From: Polaribacter sp. Hel_I_88
Lineage (GTDB): Bacteria; Bacteroidota; Bacteroidia; Flavobacteriales; Flavobacteriaceae
Length of the DNA stretch: 64,000 nt
Assembly (NCBI RefSeq): GCF_000687935.1
Contig: NZ_JHZZ01000001.1
Span: 2,502,001-2,566,000 of the forward strand
Reading direction: 5' to 3'
The notes under the pieces are model-generated. The model saw only the letters and a list, made by a program, of their open reading frames with translations, was not told the DNA's origin and did no database searches. Positions 49,071 through 59,184 of this stretch are shown here, in pieces. Every line of letters starts with the position of its first letter. Within the stretch, counting starts at the first letter, position 1. The translations under genes were made by a program, and so were the position numbers.

Positions 49071-50669
49071 TTAGTCTTTTGTTTGTTTACTTCCCCACCA
49101 ATTTGGGTTGGGTTGAAAATCTTTCTTCAGCATTTTTATGCGTTCTTTTTCTAATTTTGGTAACAGTTTGGTTACTATTCTAGTTTCGTATAACCTTCTT
49201 TTTTCAATATTAAATTGATAGTCTTTTTTTGGATATTTTGCATTAACACTCACCAACCAATTGTGTAATTTTTGATTGAGCTTTGTTGTAATTTCGGGAA
49301 ATTTATTGGCTACGTTATGTTGTTCAGATGCATCCTCTTTTAAATTGTACAATTCATTACTATTATTTTCATAATAATGAATAAGTTTCCAATCGCCTTC
49401 TCTAATCATAGAAGAAGGATCACCACCTTGATTTCCATAATGTGGATAATGCCAAAACAAAGGCCTTTTATTTGGGATTTTATTTTCTTCAATAATGGGT
49501 TTTAAACTGATGCCATCTTTATGCTGATTTGGTAAGAACTTGATATTTGTATAGTCTAAAATTGTTGGATAAAAATCGGCACCTGTTACTGGATAATCAA
49601 TTATTATGTATTCAGATGTATTCCAAGGAACATATACCAAATAAGGCTCTCTAATGCCACCTTCCCATTGATATCCTTTACCACCTTTATAAGGCAAATT
49701 TGAGGTTGAAAACGCATCTCCAGATGCAACACCACCATTGTCTGAAGTGAAAATAACAATCGTATTTTTATCTAAGTGATGTTCTTTAAGTGCGTTTAAA
49801 ACGATGCCAACAGCATCATCCATACTTTCAACTAAACCAGCATAAATAGGATTGTCTTGAGTTTTACGAATTGGCAATTTGCGTTCCATCTTAAAACCGT
49901 TTTCTTTAATGCCTATATTTTTTGCTTTATTTCGATATTTCTGCCATTTTTCTTGATTGGTTTGTATTGGACCATGAACAGCATAAAAGGACAAAAAAGC
50001 AAAAAAAGGTGTCTCTTTATGTTGTTTGATAAAGTTAGAAGTTTCGTTTGCCAAACGTATAGATAAATTTTCACCATCTTTTTTATTCTCTAATTTTGGG
50101 TTTTTAAAAGGTGAAAAATAACCTCCTTTTGGACTCCCACTTTCCCAACCCCCAATATTGATGTCAAAGCCATGATTTTCTGGATATGAACCTTCTTTTC
50201 CTAAATGCCATTTGCCAGCAAAAAACGTTTTATAACCATTCGATTGCATCGTTTCTGCAAGTGTAATTTCTTCTTTTGGTAAATTAAGTACGTAATTTGC
50301 GGGTAACAATTGATCTTCTCTATTGTTTTTTCGCCAATCCTCTCCTGATTTTGCTCCAATCCAATCTGTTATACCATGTCTTGCTGTAAATTTCCCTGTC
50401 ATGATGGTTGCTCTAGAAGGACTGCAAACTCTACTACCAGCATAACCCTGTGTAAAAATAGTGCTTTTAGCAGCTAAAGCATCTATGTTGGGAGTTTCAT
50501 AAAATGTACTACCCGTAAAACCTAAATCTTTAACTCCTAAATCGTCAACCAAAATAAAAAGTATGTTTGGTTTTTTTACTTCTTTAAATAACGTTACTTG
50601 TTCTGAATCTTTCTTTTTACAAGAAAAAAGATTCAAAATTATTACTATTATTAGCAAAAGGTTCTTCAT
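49071..50669 (-). CDS. S1 sulfatase lipoprotein (S1_16-like)
   Basis: The 532 residues have a lipoprotein signal (LNLFSC, lipid Cys17), a metal block ILFILVDDLGVKDLG (Asp42, Asp43) and the formylglycine site Cys82 in CSPSRATIMTG, followed by IVIFTSDNGG. By eye it groups with S1_16-type sulfatases; that assignment needs a profile search. Anchored on the membrane, probably on the periplasmic side. It is followed by the alpha/beta hydrolase after 7 bases. Confidence 0.93.
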   Translation of the reverse strand: MKNLLLIIVIILNLFSCKKKDSEQVTLFKEVKKPNILFILVDDLGVKDLGFTGSTFYETPNIDALAAKSTIFTQGYAGSRVCSPSRATIMTGKFTARHGITDWIGAKSGEDWRKNNREDQLLPANYVLNLPKEEITLAETMQSNGYKTFFAGKWHLGKEGSYPENHGFDINIGGWESGSPKGGYFSPFKNPKLENKKDGENLSIRLANETSNFIKQHKETPFFAFLSFYAVHGPIQTNQEKWQKYRNKAKNIGIKENGFKMERKLPIRKTQDNPIYAGLVESMDDAVGIVLNALKEHHLDKNTIVIFTSDNGGVASGDAFSTSNLPYKGGKGYQWEGGIREPYLVYVPWNTSEYIIIDYPVTGADFYPTILDYTNIKFLPNQHKDGISLKPIIEENKIPNKRPLFWHYPHYGNQGGDPSSMIREGDWKLIHYYENNSNELYNLKEDASEQHNVANKFPEITTKLNQKLHNWLVSVNAKYPKKDYQFNIEKRRLYETRIVTKLLPKLEKERIKMLKKDFQPNPNWWGSKQTKD

Positions 50670-50674
50670 GCATT

Positions 50675-52078
50675 TTAGAATTTAAAATTTTCAGATGCTG
50701 TTCTAGCATTTGCCATTATTGTTTTTAATTCTTCAAATTTTGCTGTACTGGTTTCTTTTAAATCGTTTTTTTCTTCAATATCGTTTTGTAAATCAAATAA
50801 AAAATATTTAGGTTTGGTTTTTACATTGTATTTCACCAACTTCCAATGGTCTTTTAATACAGCTTGTCTTCCATTTAATTCATGAAATTCCCAGTATAAG
50901 TAATCGTGTTTTTTTTGATTTTCTTGCTGCAGTAATGTTGGTAAAAAAGAAATTCCGTCTGTTTTAAAAGTAGTATCAACCTTTAATACATCTGCAAAAG
51001 TTGGTAAAACATCCCAGAAAGCAGAAGGATGATTTGTAGTTGTTCCTGCTTCAATTTTACCTTTCCATTTAGCAATCATAGGTACTCTTATGCCACCTTC
51101 GTATAAATCACGTTTATATCCTCTTAGGCCACCATTGCTATTAAAATAATCTGGATCAGCTCCTGCTTCTTTGTGTGGTCCATTATCCGAAGTAAAAATA
51201 AAAATAGTATTTTCTTCCAATCCTAAATCCTTTACTTTTTGAACAATTTCTCCAACTTGGTCATCTAATAATGTAATCATTGCAACAAAAGCTGCGTGAC
51301 TATTTGGTTGAGAACCATACCTACCTTTTTTATAAAGTTCACCATCATCTGTTCCTTTAAAGTTTTTTTCAGGGTTAAATTTTCCTTTAAATTTGTTTAA
51401 ATATTCTTTAGGAGCAAATAATTCTGCATGTGGAATTATTGAAGGATAGTATAAAAAGAACGGTTCTGCTTTATGATCATCAATAAAAGAAAGTGCTTTT
51501 TTATGGATTAGGTTGGGTGCATATTGCTCTTTGTTGAGTCCTTGATTTCCTTTTAAGATTACTTTTTTATCATTTTCCCATAAATAATCTGGGTAATAAT
51601 GATGTGCTAGCATCTGACTATAATATCCAAAAAAAGAGTCAAATCCTTGATGTAAAGCAGAGCCTTCTGCGTTGGCAGAACCTAATCCCCATTTTCCAAA
51701 ACCTCCTGTTTTGTAACCATTATCTTTTAAAAACTCGGCTAATGTTTTTGCTTCACTAGGCAATTCTAGAGCTTTATTACCGCGAATTGGCGTGTTACCT
51801 GTATGTAATCCTGTCATTAATGAAGATCTTGATGGTGCACAAACTGTAGCACCAGCATAATGTTGGGTAAACAAAATACCTTCTTCTGCGAGTTGATCTA
51901 TATTGGGTGTAGAAAATTTTGTTTGTCCGTAAGAACTTAAATCTCCATAACCCAGATCGTCTGCTAAAATATAAATGATATTGGGTTTGTTAGTTCCTGC
52001 TGATTTATTGTTTTTGTTTACAGAGCAAGATGTTGCAAGTATTATAATTAATGATATAAATAAGTGTTTCATAGTCAT
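50675..52078 (-). CDS. S1 arylsulfatase lipoprotein
   Basis: The 467 residues have a lipoprotein signal (ATSC, Cys18), ADDLGYGDLSSYG (Asp40, Asp41) and the formylglycine Cys80 in CAPSRSSLMTG, with FIFTSDNGPHKEAGADPDYFNSNGG later. It resembles the S1_20-type group by eye only. The first ATG overlaps the stop of the SGNH gene as TAATG; a second ATG two codons on is equally possible. Translational coupling is likely. Confidence 0.92.
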   Translation of the reverse strand: MTMKHLFISLIIILATSCSVNKNNKSAGTNKPNIIYILADDLGYGDLSSYGQTKFSTPNIDQLAEEGILFTQHYAGATVCAPSRSSLMTGLHTGNTPIRGNKALELPSEAKTLAEFLKDNGYKTGGFGKWGLGSANAEGSALHQGFDSFFGYYSQMLAHHYYPDYLWENDKKVILKGNQGLNKEQYAPNLIHKKALSFIDDHKAEPFFLYYPSIIPHAELFAPKEYLNKFKGKFNPEKNFKGTDDGELYKKGRYGSQPNSHAAFVAMITLLDDQVGEIVQKVKDLGLEENTIFIFTSDNGPHKEAGADPDYFNSNGGLRGYKRDLYEGGIRVPMIAKWKGKIEAGTTTNHPSAFWDVLPTFADVLKVDTTFKTDGISFLPTLLQQENQKKHDYLYWEFHELNGRQAVLKDHWKLVKYNVKTKPKYFLFDLQNDIEEKNDLKETSTAKFEELKTIMANARTASENFKF

Positions 52079-52740
52079 TATTTTATTTCGGTTTCAAGAA
52101 ATTCGATAATAAGTTCGCTAAGTTTTTGGTAACCAGTGGTTGTATAGTGCACATCTTTAGCGCCTTTTCCATATGTATTGTGAATATTAATAGATTGCTC
52201 ATAAATATCATTCACAGGGATGTTATGTTTTTTCATCACTAATTTTGCAGCATCGTTATATTTTTGAACATCACTTTCATGTCTGCCAGTTTCATCTTTA
52301 GGCACGTACGTAGTTGTTACAAAAATTAATTTTGCATTTGATTTTTTCTTTATAATAGCAACAAGTGCGTCTAAATTTGTAGCATATTCATCAATTGTAA
52401 ATTCAGGAGTACCATGTATTTTATCTCTATTTCCATATGCTTTTGAATCTGGATGACGATAACATAAATCCCATAATCCCCAATTAAATTGAATTAGATC
52501 CCAATGTTTATCTCCTAGCCATTTTTCAATGTTTTTTAGGCCAGTTCCAGTATGCTGTGCATTACCAGTATTATGAAACACGGTTGCCTTACCTAAAAAA
52601 TGTTTTTTTACAAATGGAGTATATCCTATGGAAATAGAATCACCTATAATTAAAATATCAGGTGTTTTACTCGTAAAAGAGCATTCAACTATAATAGCTA
52701 AAAATAGAATTCCACGTAAAAAGGCTTGCTTTTTAATCAT
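52078..52740 (-). CDS. SGNH/GDSL hydrolase
   Basis: The 220 residues have a signal peptide (about 1-22), then block I ILIIGDSISIGYTPFV (nucleophile Ser), NTGNAQHTGTG and FNWGLWDLCYR in place of the usual GxND, and block V KDVHYTTTGYQKLSE with the Asp-x-His pair. It is probably an esterase removing acyl groups from the glycan, alongside the alpha/beta hydrolase. It starts directly after the stop of the GH-like gene (no gap) and its stop overlaps the next start. Confidence 0.87.
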   Translation of the reverse strand: MIKKQAFLRGILFLAIIVECSFTSKTPDILIIGDSISIGYTPFVKKHFLGKATVFHNTGNAQHTGTGLKNIEKWLGDKHWDLIQFNWGLWDLCYRHPDSKAYGNRDKIHGTPEFTIDEYATNLDALVAIIKKKSNAKLIFVTTTYVPKDETGRHESDVQKYNDAAKLVMKKHNIPVNDIYEQSINIHNTYGKGAKDVHYTTTGYQKLSELIIEFLETEIK

Positions 52741-55038
52741 TTAATTTAAAATTAATTTATTAGATGACTGCTTACCATTATGATCTTCTATTGATATAAT
52801 GTATACTCCTTTAGTTTTGTTGGTTAAGTTGATAGCTAGTTTTAAAAGATTCAAATTTGCTGCTTTCTCTATTAATTGCCCTTGCAAATTATATATGGCA
52901 TAGGAGTGTATAGGCGTTTTTGTTTTTATAGTAGATACTCCTGATGTAGGATTTGGATACATATTAAATGCATTTACATCAAAATTTGATATAGCTAGCG
53001 ATTCAGATTTTATTAATAAGGCATTGTCTATAAACCAGCCAGGAGTTCCTGTTTTTTTATCAACAGAAAACTTAATGGATGTTACACCAGCAGGAACCGT
53101 AAAACTTAAATTTATCAAATTCCAATTGGTATTAGTCGTCATTAATTTACTAGCAATTATTTCATTAGTACTAGCGTTAAGGATTTGAACCGAAATTGGT
53201 CCTTCTGAGGGAGAAACAAACCATTTTGTATAAAAGGATAAATCGTAGGTAGCTAGAGGTGCTACATATACAGTTTGTTGAAGGTTTCCAGCACCTGCAA
53301 GAATTCTTCCAGAGGTAGTTCCTTCATACGTATTTGCATTTGATAAAATCCCTATGTTAGTCCCTGTCCAACCTGTTAAATCTTCAGTTTCAAAAAAACC
53401 GTTCACTAATAAATTTTCAGATGAACCCATTAGGTTGTAATAAATGTCTAAATTATTATCCTCTGAAAGTGTTGCCTTGGCAACAGATGGTGTAGAAAGT
53501 TGATTTTTATAAAAGTTTCCAACATTGGTTAAATTTGTATTTGAAGCATCATAGTAATCTGCTGTGCCTGAATTTGGTTGAAACCAAGCGTAACGTTCTA
53601 CATACTCTAACGTTTCTAAATATGGTAAAGCCAATTGCATGAATTCATAATTGGTGGCATTGCTTCTGTTTGGATTCGCGTTAAATTCAGTAATCCAAAT
53701 AGGCAATCCGTACAAATCATAAACCCTTTGTAAATAATTTTTAAATCGATTAAAAACCAAGTTAGGATCTGCATTCGGGCTATTTTCAGGACTCGAAGCC
53801 CAGTCATACCAATGAACTCCAATAACATCTATTCTGATATCTTGTGCATTGGCTTTGTCATAAAATTCTTTTAACCAGCCAAAAGGTGCATTTTCTCTAC
53901 CACTTGGTGAAACTAAACGCAAGCCTGTTTTCATTAAATTTTTATACGTAGAAACTGCAACATCTGTGTCGCATAAATTATTATATTGCCCTGATTGATC
54001 TTCACAGTTGTCAGATTCATTGAAAGCCAATACATGAGTTGCTTTGTACTTGGATTTGTAGAGTTCAATATCATTATCATCATTGGCACCTCCAAAACCC
54101 CAAGACATGGGTACGTACTCAATATCTATTGAAGACGCGCCATTATTGTTCCATCTGTAAAACCATCCGTTGTCTAACCCTGCAGTATTGCCTCCAATAC
54201 CTTTTTTGGTCACCCAATTCCATGGAATAACTCGTATAAAAGAGATTTTATTTAATAAATAAGAAGGCAGTTCATTAATTATTAAGTCTTCTGTAGAGGC
54301 AATGTAATTTTTACTTTTATTGGTGCCATCTTCATCGATTGCAAACGTTGCCATAAATCCTTTTTTAAGCATGAAGGATTCCGTTTTATTATTCATATTG
54401 TTGGAAATCGCTTGTCCAGAATGAACAATATCTACGGATATATTTCCAGATGTGCCCTGTAAATTTGAATCATCATAAATAATTAACGGTACTGTTGATA
54501 AATCATTACTCCTTATTACTGTACCTTCTAAATAGTAATTATCTAAGCGAAGATTTGTTTGATAAATAGCTGTGGCGCTATTTACTTTTATTTGTGATAA
54601 ATAATTATTTAGAACAATATCCCCTTTTAAATTTATTGTTCTTAGCCAACTAATACCTGATGTAAAATTGATGGATACATTATTTTGAAGTGGATTAGTG
54701 TCACTTAAATCAACATATCCTTCATTACTAATTGAAACATTACCAGAAGAAAAAGCAGTGGCTTCTAAACTTGAATCCGTAATTGATAAGCTTCCTGTTC
54801 CTAAATTGATGACTCCATTAGCAATGACTAATGCACTAGCATTATGCAATTGCAAGGCTATATTGATGGGCTGTTCAGCATCTATACTTCCAGAAGTAGG
54901 AGCAAGGTTTGTACTGCTGTGTTCCCAATTGTTTTCATCAAAAAAATCATTAGTAGATGCGTTACCTGTCCAAATTAGTTCTTGAGAATATCCCAAAAAA
55001 GAGAACATCAAAGCAACAAGTATTATAATTTTTTTCAT
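52741..55038 (-). CDS. T9SS-exported GH128/Asl1-like glycoside hydrolase with carbohydrate-binding module
   Basis: The 765 residues have a signal peptide (1-18), a beta-rich N-terminal module (about 20-245) starting LIWTGNASTNDFFDENNW, and a TIM-barrel glycosidase (about 255-510). Motifs include MSWGFGGAND, LAFNESDNCED (putative acid/base Glu), IDVIGVHWYDW and PIWITEFNANP (putative nucleophile Glu). A CBM_4_9-like module (about 535-680, GFFETEDLTGW to WFIDNALL) and a T9SS sorting domain (about 688-765) follow. It is expected outside the cell, where it probably makes the first cuts. The Asl1-like fold is known from GH128 beta-1,3-glucanases; the substrate here is unknown. Confidence 0.85.
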   Translation of the reverse strand: MKKIIILVALMFSFLGYSQELIWTGNASTNDFFDENNWEHSSTNLAPTSGSIDAEQPINIALQLHNASALVIANGVINLGTGSLSITDSSLEATAFSSGNVSISNEGYVDLSDTNPLQNNVSINFTSGISWLRTINLKGDIVLNNYLSQIKVNSATAIYQTNLRLDNYYLEGTVIRSNDLSTVPLIIYDDSNLQGTSGNISVDIVHSGQAISNNMNNKTESFMLKKGFMATFAIDEDGTNKSKNYIASTEDLIINELPSYLLNKISFIRVIPWNWVTKKGIGGNTAGLDNGWFYRWNNNGASSIDIEYVPMSWGFGGANDDNDIELYKSKYKATHVLAFNESDNCEDQSGQYNNLCDTDVAVSTYKNLMKTGLRLVSPSGRENAPFGWLKEFYDKANAQDIRIDVIGVHWYDWASSPENSPNADPNLVFNRFKNYLQRVYDLYGLPIWITEFNANPNRSNATNYEFMQLALPYLETLEYVERYAWFQPNSGTADYYDASNTNLTNVGNFYKNQLSTPSVAKATLSEDNNLDIYYNLMGSSENLLVNGFFETEDLTGWTGTNIGILSNANTYEGTTSGRILAGAGNLQQTVYVAPLATYDLSFYTKWFVSPSEGPISVQILNASTNEIIASKLMTTNTNWNLINLSFTVPAGVTSIKFSVDKKTGTPGWFIDNALLIKSESLAISNFDVNAFNMYPNPTSGVSTIKTKTPIHSYAIYNLQGQLIEKAANLNLLKLAINLTNKTKGVYIISIEDHNGKQSSNKLILN

Positions 55039-55050
55039 AGCTTTTTATGG

Positions 55051-56607
55051 TTATTTAAAAACAGGCTCTTGGGTATCGTTATAAGATGTTCCTCTAATTG
55101 CTTCAAACTTGTTTATCATTTCTTGCAATTTTGTAGGATTGGTTTTTGCTAAATTAGTTTCTTGCCCAATATCTTCTTTTAAGTTGTAGAGTTGGAACTC
55201 TTTTGAATTTCCAGTTTCTATTTTTTTGATTTTATTTACTGCAGGACCTTTATAAGGTGGAATTAAAACCCAATTTCCTTGCCTAAAAGCGGTACGTGAT
55301 GTAGCTTCAATAATTAAGTTTTCTCTACCATTGTTTGTTTTTCCTAAAAATACATCCATTAAGTTTTGACTATCTGTGTTCGGAACATCAGCGTCAACTA
55401 ATTCTGATAAAGAGGCTAACAAATCTACTTGAGAAACCAATGCATTTGAAACTTGAGGTTCTATAGTGCCTTTCCAGTACGTTACAAAAGGTACACGCGT
55501 TCCAGCTTCCAAAAGGCTATATTTTCCACCTCTAAGTTCGCCCCAAGGTTTATGTTTTCCAAGTTTTTCAACGGCATTATCTGCATATCCATCATCCAAT
55601 ACAGGACCATTATCACTAGATAAAACAATGAGTGTGTTTTCTAGAAGTCCTTCTGTTTCTAATGTTTTTAATAGTTCTCCAATACACCAATCAGCTTCGA
55701 TTATAACATCTCCTCTTGGTCCCATACCAGAAGTTCCAACAAATCTAGAATGTGGTGTTCTTGGTACATGAGGTTGTTGTAAGGCATAATACAAGAAAAA
55801 TGGATTGTTTTTTTGTTCCTTAATATAGTTTTGAGCTTTTACTAAAAAAGTATCGGCCATGTCTTCATCAATCCATTTTGCAGAAGTACCTCCTTTCATA
55901 TATCCAATACGTGGTACACCATTATTAATACTATTGCTATGCTGTGGGTCGCCAATCATTTTTAAAAGTTCTGGATTCTTTGTTCCTGTTGGTTCACCCT
56001 CAAAATTTTTAGAGTAGCTTACTTCTATAGGATCATTTGGATCTAAATTTTCTACAAAACCATTTTTTATATAAACTGTTGGAACTCTATCTTGGGTTGC
56101 TGCCATGATATAACTATAGTCAAATCCTACTTCGTTTGGACCTGGAGAAATATGACCGTTCCAATTTACATCTCCATCGCCTAAACCAAGATGCCATTTA
56201 CCAACAATACCTGTTTTGTACCCTTGACTCTTCAGTATTTTAGGAAGTGTTTTTTGTTCTGTATCGATAATTAAAGGAGCTGAGCCTTCCAAAATTTTGG
56301 CTTTTTTATTGCGCCAAGGATACATACCAGTTAACAATGCATATCTACTTGGAGAACATGTTGCTGAAGTTGCATAGCCATTCGTGAATTTTACACCACC
56401 ATTTGCTAATTTATCCATATTTGGTGTAGAGAATTCAGTAGCTCCATAGGCACTTACATCTCCATAACCTAAATCGTCTGCATAAATAAAGATGATGTTT
56501 GGCTGTTTGTTCACTTCTTGTGTGGTTGCGTTATTTGCTTTTTCTTTATTTTTACACGAAGTGAAAACTGTGAAAATGACAAGAACTAGGTACATTGATT
56601 TTTTCAT
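55051..56607 (-). CDS. S1 sulfatase lipoprotein (S1_15-like)
   Basis: The 518 residues have a lipoprotein signal (VFTSC, Cys18), ADDLGYGDVSAYGA (Asp44, Asp45) and formylglycine Cys84 in CSPSRYALLTGMYPWR, followed by IVLSSDNGPVLDDGY. By eye the long insertion with ATQDRVPTVYIKNG favours the S1_15-type group. Probably periplasmic-side and lipid-anchored. It sits between a second sulfatase and the GH-like enzyme with 18- and 12-base gaps. Confidence 0.93.
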   Translation of the reverse strand: MKKSMYLVLVIFTVFTSCKNKEKANNATTQEVNKQPNIIFIYADDLGYGDVSAYGATEFSTPNMDKLANGGVKFTNGYATSATCSPSRYALLTGMYPWRNKKAKILEGSAPLIIDTEQKTLPKILKSQGYKTGIVGKWHLGLGDGDVNWNGHISPGPNEVGFDYSYIMAATQDRVPTVYIKNGFVENLDPNDPIEVSYSKNFEGEPTGTKNPELLKMIGDPQHSNSINNGVPRIGYMKGGTSAKWIDEDMADTFLVKAQNYIKEQKNNPFFLYYALQQPHVPRTPHSRFVGTSGMGPRGDVIIEADWCIGELLKTLETEGLLENTLIVLSSDNGPVLDDGYADNAVEKLGKHKPWGELRGGKYSLLEAGTRVPFVTYWKGTIEPQVSNALVSQVDLLASLSELVDADVPNTDSQNLMDVFLGKTNNGRENLIIEATSRTAFRQGNWVLIPPYKGPAVNKIKKIETGNSKEFQLYNLKEDIGQETNLAKTNPTKLQEMINKFEAIRGTSYNDTQEPVFK

Positions 56608-56625
56608 TAAGGCTAGTTTATTAGT

Positions 56626-58041
56626 TTATTTTAATTTTTTATATCTATTTGGATTTGATTTCGTATATTTTGAATCTTGAAGGAGCCCCAAAAAAATAGG
56701 GTTTAACATTTTGGAATTCCAATTTTGATAGGTTTCCTCCAGCTGCTTAAAAAGTTCTTTTTGTGAATGAATTAAATTAGTAGTTTCAGAAATATCTTTA
56801 TCAAGATTAAATAACAAGGATTTTTCTTTAATCATGACTACTTTTTCTCCCTTATTGTTTCGAATTGCATGGTTGTCAGCGTCAAATTTTCTCCAAAATA
56901 AATAATCATGAGGAGATGTTTTATGAACTCCAGTGATGTAAGGAATAAGATCAACACCATCTAATTCATTTTTGGTTTTTATTGGTTTTGCTACATTGCC
57001 AATAGCTGTAGCAAAAATATCAAATGAGATAATAGCAGATTCATAAATACTACCTGACGGAATTTTACCAGGCCATTTCATTGCAAAAGGTACGTGTATA
57101 CCACCTTCAAAAAGCTGACCTTTTCCTGCTCTTAGTGCTCCATTATCTGAACCGTTGTTTTTTTCTGGACCACCATTATCAGATAAAAATAAAACTATTG
57201 TATTTTCTGAAAGACCTAATGCCTCAAGTTTGTTCATCACCTTTCCTACACCATCATCCATGGCACTAACCATAGCAGCATACGTTTTTCGTTTTTTATC
57301 TTTAATGTTAGGAAATCTCTTTAAATAGGTATCTGTAGCCTGCATAGGTGCATGTGGTGCGTTATAGGCTAGATACATAAAAAATGGTTCTTCTTTGTAT
57401 TTTTCAATGTAATTAACAGCTTCTCTAGAAAGCGCATCTGTTAAGTATTCATTTTCTTCTATTCTTGTATTATTTCTTAAGAGTTTTGTTTTGTACGCAT
57501 CAAATTGAGCTTTTACTTCATATTCATCTTTTAAAGTCCATAATTCTGGAAAGTATTGATGCCCACCGCTTAAAAATCCAAAAAAATCATTAAATCCTCT
57601 TTGTAAAGGTCGTTGACTCTCGTGAGCACCTAAATGCCATTTGCCTAAAGCAACAGATTTATAATCGGCTTTCTTAAGTGCAGCAGCCAGTGTTTCTTCA
57701 CTTAGTGGTAAGCCCATTTCTGGATCATTAGGAGCAAACAAAGGGTTTCTTCCAAACCCAAATCGATCTTGATAACGTCCTGTAATCAATCCTGCTCTAC
57801 TTGGACCGCAAACTGCATAACTTACATAGGCATTGGTAAACTTTACTCCATTAGCTGCAATTTTATCGATGTTAGGAGTTGGAATGTCTTTACATCCATT
57901 GAATCCTACATCGTTATAACCCAAATCATCTGCTAAAATGATGATGATGTTTGGAGATTGTTTTTTGATTTCATCAGTTTTTTGCGCTTGTACAACATTG
58001 AATGATATTAAAAGGAAAAAAAGTAACGTTGTGCTTTTCAT
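56626..58041 (-). CDS. S1 sulfatase (S1_19-like)
   Basis: The 471 residues have a type I signal peptide (about 1-19), ADDLGYNDVGFNGC (Asp38, Asp39) and formylglycine Cys78 in CGPSRAGLITGRYQDRFGFGRNP, then VLFLSDNGGPEKNNGS. The CGPSR form with the following RYQDRFGF is characteristic of the S1_19-type group, by eye. Periplasmic. First sulfatase of the operon, 126 bases after the GH43-like gene. Confidence 0.93.
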   Translation of the reverse strand: MKSTTLLFFLLISFNVVQAQKTDEIKKQSPNIIIILADDLGYNDVGFNGCKDIPTPNIDKIAANGVKFTNAYVSYAVCGPSRAGLITGRYQDRFGFGRNPLFAPNDPEMGLPLSEETLAAALKKADYKSVALGKWHLGAHESQRPLQRGFNDFFGFLSGGHQYFPELWTLKDEYEVKAQFDAYKTKLLRNNTRIEENEYLTDALSREAVNYIEKYKEEPFFMYLAYNAPHAPMQATDTYLKRFPNIKDKKRKTYAAMVSAMDDGVGKVMNKLEALGLSENTIVLFLSDNGGPEKNNGSDNGALRAGKGQLFEGGIHVPFAMKWPGKIPSGSIYESAIISFDIFATAIGNVAKPIKTKNELDGVDLIPYITGVHKTSPHDYLFWRKFDADNHAIRNNKGEKVVMIKEKSLLFNLDKDISETTNLIHSQKELFKQLEETYQNWNSKMLNPIFLGLLQDSKYTKSNPNRYKKLK

Positions 58042-58167
58042 TTATTTTAGTTTTGATACTATTTTTTGTAAAAATCAAATCTAATGCTTCATTAAGAATC
58101 AAGCATGGTTCATTAATTCAATGAGATGGTGAATACAGTCATTATACTATATATCTCAACAATATAT

Positions 58168-59184
58168 TTATTTTTCTGGGGTAAATAAGCTTAAATCCCA
58201 TTCTTTATGCCAATGGATTTCCATGTTACCTTCGGATGTAATTGTAATCGGTAAAAAAACATATTCTGATTCGGGACTAGCTTTACCATTCCATCTGTCT
58301 CCCATATATAGGTATGCATCTTTATAACCTGGAATTTTAAAAATATAACAAGGTTGCGAATTAAAGGAGTTATTACCAACATCTCCTATAAACGGGTTTC
58401 CTTGATTTTTATAAGGCCCCATGATATTTGAAGCGGTATAATAAGTACCTTGATTTGGAGTCCAACCGGAACATTCACTAGTCAATAAGTAATAAATACC
58501 GTTTTTTTTCAGAATACCTGGTCCTTCACAATGGGCATCAATATCGACATCATTAGTGGTTGTGCTTTGGTAGTCTTTAGATAATTCTACCATTCGAATT
58601 GTTTTGTTGATATGCCCAGCAGCATAACCAATATATGCTTTTTGCGTTTCAGGATCTAGGTACATACCAATATCTCTAGATTCATTGCCATTTGGTCTGT
58701 AATGATCTTTTATGATAAAAGGGCCTGTGGGTTCTTTACTAACAGCAACTCCAAGTTCGGCAATCCGATAATTTTTGCCATTCAAAAAGCCATCATAATG
58801 AAACCACATTACGTATTGTTTTTTGATTTTATCATACATTACTTTAGGGCGTTCAAAAACTTTAATAGCACATTTTTCTAGAACAGTTCCCTCGTTTTTC
58901 CAATTGTATAAATCTTTAGAAGAGTAACAGGATGCACCTCTAGGTTCTCCACGACGCTCACCATACCAATAATAGGTTTTTTGATGTTCAACATAAATAA
59001 TATTACCACCATGACTATCAATATGAACACCATCTGTATCTAGCCATTTTTCTCCTGGAGTAAAAGAATTGTATTTTGGTGGTTGTTGGGCAAATACAGA
59101 TAAATTGAGGAATATCAGTATAAAGAAAGGGTGAAATATTTTTTTTGTAGCGGAATCTTTTGTTTTTTGTTTGATTTTTCTCAT
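58168..59184 (-). CDS. GH43-like glycoside hydrolase
   Basis: I start at 59184 (MRKIKQKTKDSATKKIFHPF), which gives 338 residues and a plausible signal peptide ending SVFAQ; the frame extends to 59265 without secretion features. The five-bladed propeller shows VHIDSHGGNIIYVEHQKTYYWYGERRG (catalytic Asp region), SSKDLYNWKN, MYLDPETQKAYIGYAAG and DAHCEGPGILKKNGIYYL with the general acid Glu. It resembles GH43 enzymes such as subfamily 34 or the galactosidase-type subfamily 24; exact placement needs a profile. It is the first gene of the leftward arm of the locus. Confidence 0.87.
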   Translation of the reverse strand: MRKIKQKTKDSATKKIFHPFFILIFLNLSVFAQQPPKYNSFTPGEKWLDTDGVHIDSHGGNIIYVEHQKTYYWYGERRGEPRGASCYSSKDLYNWKNEGTVLEKCAIKVFERPKVMYDKIKKQYVMWFHYDGFLNGKNYRIAELGVAVSKEPTGPFIIKDHYRPNGNESRDIGMYLDPETQKAYIGYAAGHINKTIRMVELSKDYQSTTTNDVDIDAHCEGPGILKKNGIYYLLTSECSGWTPNQGTYYTASNIMGPYKNQGNPFIGDVGNNSFNSQPCYIFKIPGYKDAYLYMGDRWNGKASPESEYVFLPITITSEGNMEIHWHKEWDLSLFTPEK

